DNA of 64,000 nucleotides from the NCBI GenBank assembly GCA_963700425.1, contig CAVOXO010000001.1:1935352-1999351 (forward strand). The letters are read 5' to 3'. Of this stretch, positions 15,857 to 24,537 are shown in pieces; position 1 is the stretch's first letter; every line of letters begins with the position of its first letter. Origin of the DNA: CAVOXO01 sp963700425. Its GTDB lineage: Bacteria; Actinomycetota; Acidimicrobiia; Acidimicrobiales; Microtrichaceae. The translations under genes were made by a program, and so were the position numbers. The notes below the pieces were generated by a model. That model made no database searches and was not told the DNA's origin. It saw nothing but the letters and a program-made list of their open reading frames with translations.

Positions 15857-17500
15857 ATGGAGTTCAATCTCGGCGACATCCACGACGCCGTGGCGGAACG
15901 TGTTCCCGACCGGCCGTCGATCATCTGGCGAGGCACGACGTGGACCTTCGCCGAGGTGGCCGAACGCTCCCGGCGGTTCGCGAACGCACTGATCGATCGC
16001 GGCGCGGCCGAGCCGATCGACCGCGCCTCGTTGGGGAACCACGAGTCGGGCCAGGACCACGTCGCCCTCTATCTCCACAACGGAAACGAATATCTCGAGG
16101 CGATGCTGGGCGCGTTCAAGGCCCGGGCTGTGCCCTTCAACGTCAACTACCGCTACGTGGCCGAAGAACTGGACTACCTCCTCAGGGATTCCGGTGCCTC
16201 GGCCATCGTCTACCACTCGGTCTTCGCCCCCGTCCTCGAGGACGTGCGACACGGACTCGGGCAGCTGACGACGCTGATCCAGGTGGAGGACGACTCGGGC
16301 CACGCTCTCCTCGAGGGTGCGGAATGGTACGAGGAGGTCCTCGACGGCGCATCGCCCCGATCGCCGTCCGATCGCGTGACCCCGGACCCCGACGACCTCT
16401 ACATGCTCTACACGGGTGGCACGACGGGCATGCCGAAGGGAGTGTTGTGGCGCCAGGCCGACATCTGGGTCGCCGCCATGGGAGGGCGCAAGCTCGGAAC
16501 CGCGGACGAATGGGAATCGATCGACGAGGTGCTCGAGGCGGCCGGCACCGGCGGGGCTGTGCTCATGCCATGCCCTCCCTTCATGCACGGCGCCGCGCAC
16601 TGGATGGCGTTCAACGCCTTCGGAGCCGGGAACACCCTCGTGCTCCCCGACATCGTCGATCGATTCGACGCCCACGACGTGCTCGACGCCTTGGAGACCC
16701 ACGGCGTCAACGTGATACTCATCGTCGGCGACGCCTTCGGTCGACCGTTGGTGGAGGCGCTCGAGGAATCAGAACGCGACCTGTCCTCACTGCTCATGAT
16801 CGTGTCGGGCGGCGCGGCCCTCTCGGCAGGCATCAAGGAACGGATGCTGGCGGCGTCACCGTCGGCAATGGTCATGGACGGGCTCGGCGCGTCGGAAACC
16901 GGCCAACAGGCATCGCAGATCTCGGCCTCGGGACAGCAGACCACGAGCGGCACCTTCACGCCGGGACCCGGCATGTGCATCCTGTCCGAAGACCTCGACC
17001 GTCTGCTCTCCGCCGGTGACGCCGAGGCCGGCTGGCTCGGTCAGTCCGGTCGGGTCCCTCTCGGCTACCTCGGGGACCCGGACAAGACACAACGCACCTT
17101 TCCCGTCATCGACGACGTGCGGTTCGCCGTGCCCGGTGACCGGGCGCGCATCGCCGCGGACGGGAGCCTGGAGCTGCTGGGGCGGGACTCGGTCACCATC
17201 AACTCCGGCGGCGAGAAGATCTTCGCCGAGGAGGTGGAGGCCGCACTCGCCGGACACCCCGACGTGTCCGATGTGGTCGTGTGCGGCCGGCCCAGCGAAC
17301 GATGGGGCAATGAGGTCTGTGCGGTCGTCCAGCTCGCCGCCGGCGCCGACGCCGGCGCAGAGGAGCTCTCCGCGGAGGCCGAACGCCACATCGCCCGGTA
17401 CAAGCTGCCCAAGGCATACGTGTTCGTCGACGCGATCCAGCGTTCTCCTTCGGGCAAGGCCGACTACCGGTGGGCGAGGGAGCAGGCAGTGAGCGGATGA
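15857..17500 (+). CDS. Acyl-CoA synthetase (AMP-binding, FadD-like)
   Basis: The 547-aa enzyme activates a carboxylic acid through an acyl-adenylate to its CoA thioester. Motifs: P-loop YTGGTTGMPKGV, DGLGASETG, PGDRARIAADGSLELLGRD, the hinge NSGGEKIFAEEVE and the C-terminal catalytic lysine in SPSGKADYRW. ATG 15857 follows GGGGGTGAC. The stop overlaps menG (ATGA), so the two are coupled; since MenE is encoded elsewhere here, this is probably a fatty-acid or steroid-type ligase rather than OSB ligase. Confidence 0.88.
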   Translation: MEFNLGDIHDAVAERVPDRPSIIWRGTTWTFAEVAERSRRFANALIDRGAAEPIDRASLGNHESGQDHVALYLHNGNEYLEAMLGAFKARAVPFNVNYRYVAEELDYLLRDSGASAIVYHSVFAPVLEDVRHGLGQLTTLIQVEDDSGHALLEGAEWYEEVLDGASPRSPSDRVTPDPDDLYMLYTGGTTGMPKGVLWRQADIWVAAMGGRKLGTADEWESIDEVLEAAGTGGAVLMPCPPFMHGAAHWMAFNAFGAGNTLVLPDIVDRFDAHDVLDALETHGVNVILIVGDAFGRPLVEALEESERDLSSLLMIVSGGAALSAGIKERMLAASPSAMVMDGLGASETGQQASQISASGQQTTSGTFTPGPGMCILSEDLDRLLSAGDAEAGWLGQSGRVPLGYLGDPDKTQRTFPVIDDVRFAVPGDRARIAADGSLELLGRDSVTINSGGEKIFAEEVEAALAGHPDVSDVVVCGRPSERWGNEVCAVVQLAAGADAGAEELSAEAERHIARYKLPKAYVFVDAIQRSPSGKADYRWAREQAVSG

Positions 17501-18204
17501 GCACGCCCTTCCGCATCGACCCCGACAACCTCCCCGTCGGCGACGAGAAGGCCGCCACGGTGAGAGCGATGTTCGACACGATCGCCCCTCGCTACGACCT
17601 CATCAACCGACTCCTCACGTTTCGCATGGATGTCGGCTGGCGGCGGCGAACCGTGGCGGCCCTGGGCCTGGTCCCCGGATCGACCGTGGCCGACCTCGCC
17701 TGCGGAACCGGCGACCTCTGTGCGGAGCTGGCCGCCTCGGACTTCCGGCCGATCGGATTCGATCTCTCGTTCGGGATGCTCGCCAATGCCCCCGAGCCGT
17801 TCGCCCGCGCCCAGGCCGATGCCCTGTCACTCCCGCTGGCCGACGCGGCGGTCGACGCGGTCACGTGTGGGTTCGCCCTCCGCAACTTCGTGGCGCTCGA
17901 GCCGTTCGTCGCGGAGGTGTCGAGGATCGTGCGGCCCCGTGGTCGATTGGCGTTCCTCGAGGTCGCACAACCTCCCAACGCCGTGTTGCGCAGGGGACAC
18001 GCGCTGTACTTCGAGAAGGTCGTTCCACTGGTCGGTGGGCTTCTGTCCGACCCGTCGGCCTACCGGTACCTCCCCAAATCGGTGGCGTACCTTCCCGACA
18101 CACCCGAACTCCTCGACATGGTTCGTCGGGCCGGCTGGCGCGACGTCCGCCGACACCTTCTCTCCGGCGGCATCGCGCAGCTGATCACCGCCACCCGGAG
18201 CTGA
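17497..18204 (+). CDS. menG: Demethylmenaquinone methyltransferase
   Basis: This UbiE/MenG-family SAM enzyme performs the last step of menaquinone synthesis, C-methylation of demethylmenaquinone. The 235-aa protein has VRAMFDTIAPRYDLINRLLT, the SAM motif VADLACGTGDLC, GFALRNFV, YRYLPKSVAYLP and the terminal AGWRDVRRHLLSGGIAQL signature. It starts in the ATGA overlap with the acyl-CoA synthetase and is followed 3 nt later by menF. Confidence 0.93.
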   Translation: MSTPFRIDPDNLPVGDEKAATVRAMFDTIAPRYDLINRLLTFRMDVGWRRRTVAALGLVPGSTVADLACGTGDLCAELAASDFRPIGFDLSFGMLANAPEPFARAQADALSLPLADAAVDAVTCGFALRNFVALEPFVAEVSRIVRPRGRLAFLEVAQPPNAVLRRGHALYFEKVVPLVGGLLSDPSAYRYLPKSVAYLPDTPELLDMVRRAGWRDVRRHLLSGGIAQLITATRS

Positions 18205-18207
18205 TCG

Positions 18208-19401
18208 GTGCCTCTGGAGGTGGAGCGGGTCGACTCGCCCCCCACCACCGCGCCGCCCGATCTGGCCTTCATCGCGCCGCGACGAACCCTGCTGGGGTGG
18301 GGACTCCACCACGCCATCGAGATCGAGGCACCATGGGTCGACCACCGCGAGGTGATGGCTCGCACGCTCCGCGAGATCGCCGACGGCGAGGCCCAACCCG
18401 ATGCGCCCGGTACGGGGGCGGTGGGCTTCGCCGCCCTTCCCTTCGATCGTCGAGCGCCGGCTCGGATGCTCGTTCCCGAGGTCCTGTGGACCCGACTCGA
18501 CGACGGCACCCAGTTCGTCTCGCGTCTCGGTCCCCTCGGCGCCCCGGCCCCGACGGCGAACGACGACGTGCTGGAGTCGCCTCGACGCGTCACGTTCTCC
18601 ACCGACCAGTCCGTCGACGCATGGTGCGCCGGGGTGGCGGAGGCCCGAGAGCTCATCCGGCGCGGCGAACTCGACAAGGTCGTGCTGGCCCGCCGACTCG
18701 CCGCGACCGCCGACCGGCCGTGGAACGTGGCGCGGATCTTCGATCGGCTCTGCTCATCTCATCCCCACTCGTACCGCTACATGGTGGACGGCTTCGTGGG
18801 CGCCAGCCCCGAGTTGCTGGTGTCGCGGATCGGCGACGTCGTCCGGGCCCGTCCGATGGCGGGGACCCTGCCTCGAACCGGCGTGGCGAACCTCGATGCG
18901 GCGGCCGCCGCAACGCTGATGGCCAGCGAGAAGAATCGAATCGAACACGCCATCACGATCGACGCCGTGCACGACGCGTTGTTGGAATGGTGCAGCTACC
19001 TCGACAGCGAACCCACCCCGCGGGTGGTCGACGCCGGCAGCGTGCAGCACCTCGCCACCCCCCTCGAGGGACGGCTGGGTGACCCGAGGCCCGAGGTCGC
19101 CGACCTCCTGGCTGCACTTCACCCCACCCCCACGGTCGGTGGCCATCCCCGCGACAGAGCGCTCGACGTGATGGAACGGGTCGAGCCCTTCGGCCGGGGA
19201 CGCTACGCGGGTCCGGTGGGCTGGACCGACGCCGGCGGCAACGGGTCGTGGGCGGTGGGCATCCGGGGCGCCGAGGTGGCGGGTACGACCGCCACCCTCT
19301 GCGCGGGCGTCGGCGTGGTGGCCGATTCGGACCCGCTCGAAGAGCTACGCGAGACCCGGGCGAAGTTCTCGTCCACTACGGGCGCTTTTCTCGAACTCTG
19401 A
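18208..19401 (+). CDS. menF: Isochorismate synthase (MenF)
   Basis: MenF isomerises chorismate to isochorismate at the entry of the menaquinone pathway. The 397-aa chorismate-binding protein has ELDKVVLARRL, ASPELLVSR, RPMAGTLPR, ASEKNRIEH, HLATPLEG, LHPTPTVGGHPRDRA and GRYAGPVGWTD. The PTPTVGG region and absence of a glutaminase neighbour favour isochorismate synthase over TrpE or PabB. GTG start at 18208, cotranscribed with menG. Confidence 0.92.
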   Translation: MPLEVERVDSPPTTAPPDLAFIAPRRTLLGWGLHHAIEIEAPWVDHREVMARTLREIADGEAQPDAPGTGAVGFAALPFDRRAPARMLVPEVLWTRLDDGTQFVSRLGPLGAPAPTANDDVLESPRRVTFSTDQSVDAWCAGVAEARELIRRGELDKVVLARRLAATADRPWNVARIFDRLCSSHPHSYRYMVDGFVGASPELLVSRIGDVVRARPMAGTLPRTGVANLDAAAAATLMASEKNRIEHAITIDAVHDALLEWCSYLDSEPTPRVVDAGSVQHLATPLEGRLGDPRPEVADLLAALHPTPTVGGHPRDRALDVMERVEPFGRGRYAGPVGWTDAGGNGSWAVGIRGAEVAGTTATLCAGVGVVADSDPLEELRETRAKFSSTTGAFLEL

Positions 19402-19416
19402 GTCGCCTTCACTGAT

Positions 19417-19500
19417 TGTGGTCATCTGGTGTCGTTTCATGGCCTTTGCGGCCACTATTAGTGACCACAGGGCCACCTAGGGTCGTTTGGCCTATATGAT
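19417..19500 (+). promoter_or_regulatory. Structured region upstream of the tad-like genes
   Basis: Between menF and the first TadE-like gene are an outer inverted repeat TGTGGTCA (19417-19424)/TGACCACA (19462-19469), an inner hairpin TGGCC-TTTGC-GGCCA (19440-19454), the palindrome CACTATTAGTG (19453-19463), a direct repeat GTCGTTT (19431, 19482) and a good -10 TATGAT (19495-19500). It probably holds the tad promoter with operator sites; no T run follows, so a terminator is unlikely. Confidence 0.45.
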
Positions 19501-19520
19501 CCACCGATTCCGCCCGCATC

Positions 19521-20117
19521 ATGGGTCACATGTTCATGCGAGGACGCCGGAGCGGGCGAAGCGAGCGGGGTGTTGCCCTCGTCGAGGCGGCCATCACCTT
19601 TCCGATCTTCTTCCTCGTCCTCATCGCCATCTTCGAGTTCGGCCTCCAGTACCGGTCGTCGCTCACGCTGCGGCATGCGACCTCCGCGTCGGCCCGCGCC
19701 GGATCGGTCTATGGCAAGTACGGGGACGCCGATCACCAGATCCTCATGAAACTCCAGGACTCCCTCGACGGGATCAACACCGCGGACATCGAACGCATCG
19801 TCGTGTTCAAAGCGTCGCGCGACGAGGCCTCGATCCACGACCCGGGCCTGGTCGGCTGTCTGGCCGGTTCTGTCACCGACGTCTGCAACTCCTATGTGGC
19901 CACGGATCTCACGCTGCCCGAATCACGGTTCGGTTGCGGGACCGGCAGCGTCGACGCGGCATGGTGCCCCACCGACCGCATCGACGCCCTCAGCGGACCG
20001 CCCGACTACCTCGGCGTGTACATCCGGTTGCGCCATGAGGCCGCCACCGGCCTCATCGGTTCGGTGCACCAACTCGAACAGGAATCGGTGATCCGTCTGG
20101 AGCCGAAGGAGAGATGA
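19521..20117 (+). CDS. TadE-like pilus-assembly protein 1
   Basis: A 198-aa protein with a basic start, then RGVALVEAAITFPIFFLVLIAIFEFGLQ, the TadE signature in which the Glu after ALVE precedes a single transmembrane helix. The remaining 150 residues are predicted outside the membrane, with six cysteines (for example GCLAGS, DVCNSY, GCGTGS, AWCPT). Family members are minor pseudopilins of tight-adherence systems. ATG 19521 used; ATG 19530 is possible. Confidence 0.8.
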   Translation: MGHMFMRGRRSGRSERGVALVEAAITFPIFFLVLIAIFEFGLQYRSSLTLRHATSASARAGSVYGKYGDADHQILMKLQDSLDGINTADIERIVVFKASRDEASIHDPGLVGCLAGSVTDVCNSYVATDLTLPESRFGCGTGSVDAAWCPTDRIDALSGPPDYLGVYIRLRHEAATGLIGSVHQLEQESVIRLEPKER

Positions 20118-20749
20118 CGATGGACCGCCGACTCCGTGAACGCGCCTCCGACGAGAGGGCGTCGGTGATCACCGAACTCGCCCTGATCCTTCCCCTGTTG
20201 ATCATGTTGGTCGTGGGCGCCGTCGATCTCGGCGGCGTCATGTCGGCCAACGGACAGCTGGCCGTCGCCGCCCAGGAGGGCAGCCGGGTCGGCTCGTCGC
20301 TCGGCACCACCACCGGCACCGACCGCCAGATCCTGCTGGCCACCGCCTCGGGCCTCGAGGACATCCCCCTCGACGAGGTGGAACTGGTCGTGGTGTTCAA
20401 GGCCGCAACCCCCGATGCCGACGTGCCGCCCCAGTGCCTGACCCCGGCGGCCCGCATCATCGGCGGCAACGTGGGCCGCAAATGCAACACCTACTCGGGG
20501 TGGAAGTTCCGCCAGATCGTGACGAACCCCGCCAGCGCGACGTGGTTCACCGACCCCGACTGCAGTTTCCAGATGGACTGGTTCTGGTGTCCGTCGGACC
20601 GCAACAACGTTCAGACCACGTCGAGCCCACCCGACAACCTGGGCGTCTACATCGAACTCAAGCACGGAACCCGATCGGGACTCTTCGTCGACGACGTCAC
20701 CATCAAGGACGACTCGATCTCGGCGATCGTTCCCGGAGCAGGAGACTGA
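20114..20749 (+). CDS. TadE-like pilus-assembly protein 2
   Basis: A 211-aa paralogue of the preceding gene: ASVITELALILPLLIMLVVGAVDLGG at the N-terminus, then an ectodomain with matching landmarks (GTDRQILLATASGLEDIPLDEV, VVFKAATPDADV, CNTY, FWCPSDRNN, LGVYIELKH). The parallel layout indicates duplication. Overlaps gene 1 by ATGA and precedes the TadG-like gene by 5 bp. Confidence 0.8.
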   Translation: MTMDRRLRERASDERASVITELALILPLLIMLVVGAVDLGGVMSANGQLAVAAQEGSRVGSSLGTTTGTDRQILLATASGLEDIPLDEVELVVVFKAATPDADVPPQCLTPAARIIGGNVGRKCNTYSGWKFRQIVTNPASATWFTDPDCSFQMDWFWCPSDRNNVQTTSSPPDNLGVYIELKHGTRSGLFVDDVTIKDDSISAIVPGAGD

Positions 20750-20754
20750 CCACG

Positions 20755-22290
20755 ATGCGCCGACTCCCCGCAACGCGACGCCCGGGCGAACGCGGTTATG
20801 TCATCGCCACCGCCGCACTGGTGATGATTCCACTGATGCTGGCGATCGGCTTCGCCACCGATCTCGGTTACTGGTACGCCCACGCCAACCGCATCCAACG
20901 GGCCTCCGACGCCGCCGCACTCGCCGGCGTGGTCTGGCTGCCCGATGTGTCCAAGGCCACCAACGCCGCCCTCGCCTCGGCCAGGGCCAACGGCTTCGAC
21001 GACACCGACGCGGACGTCGATGTCACGGTACGCCGGGTGGACACCCGCAATCTCGAGGTCACCATCACCGAGCGTGAGATCGACGTCTTCTTCACCGGTG
21101 TGGTTCTCGACAACGTCGACATCACCCGCGGCTCCAGCGCCGAGTACTCGACTCCCGTCCCGCTGGGTAGCCCGCGCAACTACTTCGGCACCGGCGACAT
21201 GGTCTCGGGCCAGGGCCGTGAGGGCCTCTACGCGTCGATCAACGGGTGGTGCACCCCACGGGAGCAGGGCGACCCCTTCGCCCCGGGCTTCCTCAACAAC
21301 TGGTCGTCGAGCGGCCAGGTCTCCGACATGGTCTGCCCGTTCGCCACCACCAACCCCGAGCACAAAGCCGGCCCCCAGTACCAGTACCAACTCGTGGTAC
21401 CCGAAGGACGGGCCCAGCCGATCGTTCTCCACATCTTCAGCCCTCGACCCCTCAGCGGAGGCATCGACGGCAGCAACTACGGAACGGGGACGACCACCGC
21501 CTTCGCGGTTCGCGCCCCCGACGGCACGCCGTTCAACAGCTCCGACAATCCGCTCTTCGCATGCTCGGGAACCGGTGAGCTGAATCCCAAGACCTTCGCC
21601 GCAGGCGCCGCTCCCGCCGGCGAGCCGGCTCCGCAGACCCTCCTGGGCAACGCGGGTTGGGTTCGCATGTGCACGATCCCGTCCACCGCCCCGGCGGGGA
21701 CCTACATGATCGACGTGTCGACTCCCGAGGGGCTCCTGGGCAGCCTCGCGCCCAACCAGTACAGCCTCATCGCCAGCTACAACGGGACCGGGGTCACCTG
21801 CGACTCCCGCAGCAACGCCCTCTGCCCGAAGCTGTCGGGGATGGACTGGATCTCCATCCGAGCCCAGACAGGGGCATCGAGCGCCAGCTTCTACCTGGCC
21901 GAGATCGACGACACCCATGCGGGCAAGAAGATGCAGATCACCCTCTTCGACCCCGGTGAGGGTGGCAACTCGATCCAGATCATCGATCCGGCCGGCAACC
22001 CGGTCCGCTTCGACTGGGAGACCACCGACGGCGACTACAGCGGCACCAACGCCAGCTCGCTCAACGTGAGCGGCTGTTCGGGATGGCCCCAACCGGGACC
22101 CGGACATGCGAGCCAGTGTCGCTTCAACGACCGCTTCGTCCAGATGACCGTCGATCTGCCGACGGACTACGCGACCCGGTACCCCACCGACCACTGGTGG
22201 CGCATCGGCTACAACTTCTCGTCGTCGGTCACCGATCGGACCACCTGGTCGGTCAAGATCCTCGGCGACCCCGTCCACCTCATCAACTGA
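20755..22290 (+). CDS. TadG-like protein with large ectodomain
   Basis: A 511-aa protein starting ERGYVIATAALVMIPLMLAIGFATDLGYWY, then HANRIQRASDAAALAGVV, the signature of the Flp-pilus assembly TadG N-terminal region (DUF2134-type). The ectodomain of about 420 residues includes IVLHIFSPR, YMIDVST and KMQITLFDPGEGGN, resembling beta-sandwich modules, and several cysteines. It is the third gene of the tad-like operon; no TadA ATPase, TadB/C or Flp pilin is nearby. Confidence 0.78.
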   Translation: MRRLPATRRPGERGYVIATAALVMIPLMLAIGFATDLGYWYAHANRIQRASDAAALAGVVWLPDVSKATNAALASARANGFDDTDADVDVTVRRVDTRNLEVTITEREIDVFFTGVVLDNVDITRGSSAEYSTPVPLGSPRNYFGTGDMVSGQGREGLYASINGWCTPREQGDPFAPGFLNNWSSSGQVSDMVCPFATTNPEHKAGPQYQYQLVVPEGRAQPIVLHIFSPRPLSGGIDGSNYGTGTTTAFAVRAPDGTPFNSSDNPLFACSGTGELNPKTFAAGAAPAGEPAPQTLLGNAGWVRMCTIPSTAPAGTYMIDVSTPEGLLGSLAPNQYSLIASYNGTGVTCDSRSNALCPKLSGMDWISIRAQTGASSASFYLAEIDDTHAGKKMQITLFDPGEGGNSIQIIDPAGNPVRFDWETTDGDYSGTNASSLNVSGCSGWPQPGPGHASQCRFNDRFVQMTVDLPTDYATRYPTDHWWRIGYNFSSSVTDRTTWSVKILGDPVHLIN

Positions 22291-22356
22291 GCCACGCCCA
22301 CGGACCGAGCCCCGTCATCCACGTAGCCGGCCCAACCGACATGGACGGGTTGGGTC

Positions 22357-24102
22357 TCACCCCAGTCGCAATCGGGACGTGACGGCATCGGCCACGGACC
22401 GGTGGAGTCGATCGTGCACGTCGACGTTGTCGTCCCTGGTGCTCTTGGCGATGAGGATTCGTACCCCTCCGGTGTCGTTCCACTCGGCGAGAACCGAGCC
22501 GAGATCGCCGGGTCCCTCGACCATCACCACCTCGAGGTGGTGCGCCGACGCCAACCCGGCGAGATCGGTCCCGTGAGGAGTCCCGAAGAGGCGCTCGAAC
22601 ACGGCCGGCTCCAGCGCCGTCGCCTGCGCCAGGAACGAGAAGATCCCGCCGCCGTCGTTGTCGACGACGACGACGGCCAGGTCGACGCCCCTCTGCCCGA
22701 GTCCGATCAGCGCGTTGGAATCGTGGAGGAACGCCACGTCACCCACCAGCGCCACCGTCGGGCCCCCGACCAGAGCCATTCCGACCGCGGTGGAGACCAC
22801 CCCGTCGATGCCGTTCGCGCCCCGGTTGGCATGGACGTTCACCCCCGGCCGAGCGGGGACGAACCATTCGAGATCCCGCACCGGCATCGATGACGCGATC
22901 ACCAGGGTGGTTCCGTCGCCCAGCCGGCGGACCGCCTCTGCCACGATCGCGGGCTCGCCGGTCCGCTGGGACTCGATCACTGATCGCGCGGCCTGTGCCG
23001 CGGATTCCCACTGCTCCGCCCAGCTGATGGTTCCATCGGAGTCCTCCGTCGAGGAGGAGGTCCCCACGCCGCCGGGTCTGCAGTGCGCCATCTGGGTCAG
23101 CGCCAGGGCGGGAGCGACCTCGAGACGGTGACTCGCCCGGGCCCCGGGGTCGGGGATCACTCCCCAACGGTCGATCCCGACCAGAACCGCTCCGCTGTTG
23201 TCGATCCACTCGTTGGTCACCCTCGAGGCCACGAGTCCGCCGAGCCGCACCACGACGTCGGGCTCCAGGAACGCCGCAACCCCTTCGTCGCGGAGGATCG
23301 GATCGAAGGGAGCCACCACGAAGGGGTGATCGAGGCGGAGACCCGACAGAGGGTCGGCCAGAACGGGCCATCGGAGGGCCATGGCCGCGTCCAGTACCGC
23401 CGTCCTCTCGGACTCGTCGACTACCGACCGCTCTCCGGCGACGATGACCCCCCGCTCCCGTGCGACCAGCGGGACGAGCTGGGCGAGGCGCTCATCGGTG
23501 AGCCCGACCTGCACGTCGGCGGGCCGGGGGCGATCGATGGCGGGGGGCATCTCGCCGGACGGGAACCCCACGAGCGGCTCGGCGAACGCCAGGTTCAGAT
23601 GAACCGGACCGGGAGGTGCCCCGAGGGTCCGGTCGTAGGCATCGCAGGCGAGATCCCTCCAGCCCGGGGCACCGCGGGCTTCGGGAATCCCCGGCTCGCA
23701 GTACCACCGGACCGCGACTCCGAAGAGATCCCGCTGGTCGATCGTCTGGGGAGCGCCCGTGCCCACCAGGTCCCGGGGCCGGTCCGCGGTCAGGGCCAGG
23801 AGTGGCACGCAACCGTGGTGGGCCTCGACCACTGCGGGGTGAAGCTCCACCGCGGCGGTACCGCTCGTGGTCAGCACCGCCGCGGGGCGGCCGGTGCACC
23901 GTCCGACACCCAGGGCCATGAACGCCGCGGATCGTTCATCGTGGTGGACGGCGACACTGATCCGCTCATCGGCGTCGAGCGCGACGGCCATCGGCGTGGA
24001 TCGCGATCCTGGAGAGACGACGGCGTGGCGCAGGCCGCGGCGGGCCCACTCGTCGACGAGGGTCGCACAGTACGTCGCGGTGACCGACGGATCGTCGGTC
24101 AC
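22357..24102 (-). CDS. menD: SEPHCHC synthase (MenD)
   Basis: MenD is the thiamine-diphosphate enzyme that joins 2-oxoglutarate to isochorismate. The 581-aa protein has VVSPGSRSTPMA, HHDERSAAFMALG with the ThDP glutamate, LTTSGTAAVELHPA, LTADRPRDLVGTGAPQTIDQ and the cofactor motif GDVAFLHDSNAL..VVVDNDGGGIF. GTG at 24102 overlaps the cupredoxin stop (GTGA), an uncommon partner. Reads toward the tad genes, ending 66 bp from tadG. Confidence 0.95.
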   Translation of the reverse strand: MTDDPSVTATYCATLVDEWARRGLRHAVVSPGSRSTPMAVALDADERISVAVHHDERSAAFMALGVGRCTGRPAAVLTTSGTAAVELHPAVVEAHHGCVPLLALTADRPRDLVGTGAPQTIDQRDLFGVAVRWYCEPGIPEARGAPGWRDLACDAYDRTLGAPPGPVHLNLAFAEPLVGFPSGEMPPAIDRPRPADVQVGLTDERLAQLVPLVARERGVIVAGERSVVDESERTAVLDAAMALRWPVLADPLSGLRLDHPFVVAPFDPILRDEGVAAFLEPDVVVRLGGLVASRVTNEWIDNSGAVLVGIDRWGVIPDPGARASHRLEVAPALALTQMAHCRPGGVGTSSSTEDSDGTISWAEQWESAAQAARSVIESQRTGEPAIVAEAVRRLGDGTTLVIASSMPVRDLEWFVPARPGVNVHANRGANGIDGVVSTAVGMALVGGPTVALVGDVAFLHDSNALIGLGQRGVDLAVVVVDNDGGGIFSFLAQATALEPAVFERLFGTPHGTDLAGLASAHHLEVVMVEGPGDLGSVLAEWNDTGGVRILIAKSTRDDNVDVHDRLHRSVADAVTSRLRLG

Positions 24103-24515
24103 GACACCACCACGGTCATGAGCATTCCGTCCCGGTAGTGCCCGGCGATGTGGCACCCGACGACATAGGTGCCGGGCTCGTCGAAGGAGTACGCCAGGGA
24201 CCCCTGCTCGTACCGGCCGAGCTCGATCCACCGTGACTCGTCCCTGAGATCGATGACGTCGGCCTGGTCCTCCTCGGTCCCGATGAACGCCTCGTGGCCT
24301 GCCCGGTCGACGTTGTCGAAGGCGAACTCGACACGCCCGGGCGCGGCGAGGGTGATCTCGTCATAGGAGAACGAGTTCTGCCGCATCTCCACCTCGATCA
24401 CGTCACCGGGCGTCGCGGTGACCGTCTGGGGCGGGTCGGATCCACACGACGCCGCCAGCACGGCGACGACAGTCGCCGCGACGACACGGGACTCTCGGAC
24501 ACGATGGGCGGGCAT
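24099..24515 (-). CDS. Cupredoxin-like copper lipoprotein
   Basis: A 138-aa lipoprotein (lipobox AASC, C24) with a plastocyanin-type domain. Type 1 copper ligands are H74 in RAGHEAF and C121, H126, M131 in GCHIAGHYRDGM, the usual His-Cys-His-Met set. It should carry single electrons or copper at the outer face of the membrane. Coupled to menD by a GTGA overlap, suggesting a respiratory link. ATG start sits 6 nt from its -10. Confidence 0.85.
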   Translation of the reverse strand: MPAHRVRESRVVAATVVAVLAASCGSDPPQTVTATPGDVIEVEMRQNSFSYDEITLAAPGRVEFAFDNVDRAGHEAFIGTEEDQADVIDLRDESRWIELGRYEQGSLAYSFDEPGTYVVGCHIAGHYRDGMLMTVVVS

Positions 24516-24521
24516 CGCCGC

Positions 24522-24531
24522 AGCCTAGGTT
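24522..24531. promoter_or_regulatory. Overlapping divergent -10 elements (cupredoxin-menD / menH)
   Basis: The ten bases AGCCTAGGTT contain TAGGTT on the plus strand (24526-24531) and TAGGCT on the minus strand (24527-24522). Each is exactly 6 nt from its start codon (GTG 24538, ATG 24515), so both mRNAs should be leaderless. The hexamers share two base pairs, so two polymerases cannot open both at once. Confidence 0.55.
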
Positions 24532-24537
24532 TTGCGG

